Source: Comamonadaceae bacterium (GTDB lineage: Bacteria > Pseudomonadota > Gammaproteobacteria > Burkholderiales > Burkholderiaceae_C). Taken from it: DNA of 33,374 bases. Below the pieces are notes generated by a model, which was not told the origin of the DNA, did no database searches, and was given only the letters and a program-made list of their open reading frames with translations. The translations under genes were made by a program, and so were the position numbers. The stretch covers positions 1 to 33,374 of the forward strand of contig CANCDA010000004.1 of the NCBI GenBank assembly GCA_947374705.1, in the 5' to 3' direction. Numbering within the stretch: the first letter of the stretch is position 1; the number at the start of each line of letters is the position of its first letter. Below, piece by piece: positions 31,621-33,374 of the stretch.

Positions 31621-32367
31621 TCAATTAGCTTGGCGCAGCGTTTCGCCCTCGACGATCACTTTGGCACCGACCGAGGCTGGCGTGGCCTGCTCAAAGCTGC
31701 GTGTGCTGCCGTTATCCATGCGCACCTCGATTTGGTACACAGTTTCTTTCTTCATTTTTTTCTCGACCGCATTGCCTGCGAAGCCACCGCCAATCGCCCC
31801 CAAGATCGTGGCAATGGTTTTGCCGTCGCCGCCACCCACTTGGTTGCCCAACACGCCGCCAATCACGCCACCAGCCAGCGCACCCGTGCCGCTACCTGCG
31901 CCATCGTGCTGGATCGGTGTGACGCTGGTGACCGTGCCGCAACTCAGGCAAACCGGCTTGGGCGGAGGTGGTGCGAGAACTTGCGGGACTTGCGCCACGG
32001 ACGCGCCAGCGGCAGCAGGCCCGGCTACGGGCGCGTTAGTCTGCATCGAACTGGGGGCGAATTTGGGGGCCACGTGGGCCGGTTTCGCGGCGGCCTTTTT
32101 CTCCACAAGGGGTGAGCCGTCTTTTTTCTCAGTCAGCACCGGGCTGGGCGTCGCTGTGGCGGGTGTCGTGGGGACAGGCGCGGGCGTCACCACCAGCGCC
32201 GGGACGGCAGCCACGCCAGACGCCACGGGCTGGGTCGGCCCGCGCATCAGGTAGCCGCCCATGCCAACCACAGTGGCACCCAGGACGGCCACCACGGCCC
32301 ATAGGGCTTTGTTACCGCTGGCAGCGGCAGGAGGGGTGAGAGGTGAAGTGTCAGGTGAGCGGCTCAT
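31621..32367 (-). CDS. Glycine-zipper 2TM-domain inner-membrane protein
   Basis: The 248-residue protein has a short polar start, one helix (about 22-43, ALWAVVAVLGATVVGMGGYLM), a long Ala/Pro/Val-rich periplasmic linker (about 50-140), and a conserved C-terminal domain. The latter holds two glycine zippers, GTGALAGGVIGGVLGNQVGGGDGKTIATILGAIGGGFAGNAVEKKMKK, and ends with a small beta segment. AAAGGAAA is the ribosome binding site. It lies 149 bases downstream of metH and is convergent with the MFS gene, with a single base between the stops. A role in envelope integrity or the Lcp/SlyB type is inference. Confidence 0.84.
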   Translation of the reverse strand: MSRSPDTSPLTPPAAASGNKALWAVVAVLGATVVGMGGYLMRGPTQPVASGVAAVPALVVTPAPVPTTPATATPSPVLTEKKDGSPLVEKKAAAKPAHVAPKFAPSSMQTNAPVAGPAAAGASVAQVPQVLAPPPPKPVCLSCGTVTSVTPIQHDGAGSGTGALAGGVIGGVLGNQVGGGDGKTIATILGAIGGGFAGNAVEKKMKKETVYQIEVRMDNGSTRSFEQATPASVGAKVIVEGETLRQAN

Positions 32368-32516
32368 TTTTGTTTCCTTTCAGGCGTCTGTGGGCCAATG
32401 CCAGAGACGTTCCAGATATATCAACGCCCCGCACCGCTAAAAGTAAACAAAGCCCGCGTTCATTACAAGCCGCTCAGGTAACACTTCGTAAGGCCGTAAG
32501 GCAAGCGTGATGAATC

Positions 32517-33374
32517 TCACAAATTGGGGGCCAGCAACCGCTGCAACAGGGCCTCGTCCACGCCGCGCCGCTGGGCCTGGTCTTTGAGTTGGTCTTCGCC
32601 AATCTTGCCCACGTTGAAGTAGGTGCTTTGCGGGTGCGCGAGGTAAAAACCGCTGACACTGGCCGCAGGCGTCATGGCCAAACTCTCGGTCAAGCCCATG
32701 CCAATCTCGCCGCATTGCAGCAGTTCGAACATGTCTTTTTTAACGCTGTGGTCCGGGCAGGCCGGGTAGCCCGGTGCGGGGCGAATGCCTTGGTACTTTT
32801 CGGCAATCATGTCTTCGTTGCTCAACGCTTCATCGGCGGCATAGCCCCACAGATCGGTGCGCACGCGGTGGTGCAGGCACTCGGCGAAAGCCTCGGCCAG
32901 CCGGTCGGCCAATGCTTTGAGCATGATGGCGGAATAGTCATCGTGGTTGGCCATGAACTGCTGCTCTTTTTTCTCAGTGCCCAGGCCTGCCGTCACGGCG
33001 AATACGCCCACATAGTCATTGCCCAAGCCTTTCGGGGCGACGAAATCAGACAAGCAGCGGCTGGGCCGCATCACACCGTCAATCACCTGCTTTTCGGTCT
33101 GCTGGCGCATGCCGTGCCAGGTTAGCGCCACGGTGCTGCGGCTTTCGTCGGTGTAGAGCTCGATGTCGTCGTCATTCACGCTATTGGCCGGGTACAGGCC
33201 CATCACGGCATTGGCGCTCAGCCAGCGGCCTTCGATCAGGCGCTTGAGCATGGCCTGCCCATCGGCCAACACGCGCACGGCCTCGGCCCCCACCACCTCG
33301 TCTTTCAAAATGGCGGGGAAGGGGCCAGCCAAATCCCAGGTCTGGAAGAACGGGCCCCAGTCGATGAATTTGGC
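32517..33374 (-). CDS. metH: Methionine synthase MetH, C-terminal part (cut by window edge)
   Basis: Only the last 285 residues are in the window; the frame stays open at 33374 (AKFIDWGPFFQTWDL). This is the activation domain of cobalamin-dependent methionine synthase, which binds S-adenosylmethionine and flavodoxin to repair oxidised B12. The AdoMet-binding motif GIRPAPGYPACPDHS is intact, as are the segment LAEAFAECLHHRVRTDLWGY and the C-terminal MTPAASVSGFYLAHPQSTYFNVGKIGEDQLKDQAQRRG. The protein ends LLAPNL. The cobalamin- and folate-binding parts lie outside the window. Confidence 0.95.
   Translation of the reverse strand, partial: AKFIDWGPFFQTWDLAGPFPAILKDEVVGAEAVRVLADGQAMLKRLIEGRWLSANAVMGLYPANSVNDDDIELYTDESRSTVALTWHGMRQQTEKQVIDGVMRPSRCLSDFVAPKGLGNDYVGVFAVTAGLGTEKKEQQFMANHDDYSAIMLKALADRLAEAFAECLHHRVRTDLWGYAADEALSNEDMIAEKYQGIRPAPGYPACPDHSVKKDMFELLQCGEIGMGLTESLAMTPAASVSGFYLAHPQSTYFNVGKIGEDQLKDQAQRRGVDEALLQRLLAPNL

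Noticed and set aside
32487..32502. Tandem 8-base repeat CGTAAGGC x2 after metH
   Set aside because: Only two short copies, no hairpin of terminator strength and no T run; no support for function.

Overview
The window looks like chromosomal DNA of a betaproteobacterium of the order Burkholderiales, most likely family Comamonadaceae. The reasons are the high-GC coding bias on both strands, a Bug/TctC-type periplasmic receptor, a torF-type porin in front of glnK-amtB, and GATAAT-like -10 boxes placed very close to start codons. The genus cannot be fixed from the sequence alone. No rRNA, tRNA, CRISPR array, insertion sequence or prophage was seen. Most genes are core or ordinary accessory metabolism packed into short operons.

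Layout. (1) 1-6283 is a catabolic island. Leftward run the edge of a probable NIPSNAP-family gene, a KstD-like FAD oxidoreductase and an IclR-type regulator. Rightward run a shikimate-dehydrogenase-like enzyme with an altered active site, a second KstD-like flavoenzyme and a Bug-type solute receptor. A perfect IclR-style palindrome lies between the two arms. (2) 6284-7879 holds exodeoxyribonuclease III, preceded by a region with mutually exclusive hairpins, and a GDT1/UPF0016 cation exporter. (3) 7897-11463 is a leftward chain of overlapping genes: M48 protease, MTA/SAH nucleosidase, MFS_3 exporter with an extra C-terminal domain, and a DUF1330 protein. (4) 11517-16112 has an AmpG-like permease whose 3' end overlaps a glycine-zipper lipoprotein gene on the other strand, a secreted YPYV-type protein, and a divergent OmpR-type two-component system. 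(5) 16113-16416 is a gene-free stretch ending in a cUUCGg hairpin and a textbook intrinsic terminator, a candidate small RNA. (6) 16417-20196 has an exported M14-type peptidase/amidase, a VOC protein, a metallophosphoesterase, a LysR regulator and a small orphan membrane protein with its terminator.

(7) 20231-23583 has glcF, glcE and an aldose 1-epimerase. glcF carries an in-frame copy of a dispersed palindromic repeat (peptide RPELVEG). (8) 23661-26562 is a nitrogen-regulated operon, torF-like porin, glnK and amtB, with a good sigma-54 promoter, upstream palindromes and a terminator. (9) 26712-30307 has comM, a HEPN/MNT toxin-antitoxin-like pair and an MFS transporter. (10) 30363-33374 has another MFS transporter, a glycine-zipper inner-membrane protein and the 3' part of metH, cut by the window edge.

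How the parts work together. The first 6 kb looks like an uptake-plus-oxidation pathway for an unidentified, possibly alicyclic, acid under IclR control, and is the best candidate for an undescribed metabolic system. The porin, GlnK and AmtB form an ammonium-scavenging unit. The glcE and glcF subunits need a GlcD that is not in this window. The HEPN/MNT pair matches the published HepT/MntA motif pattern exactly.
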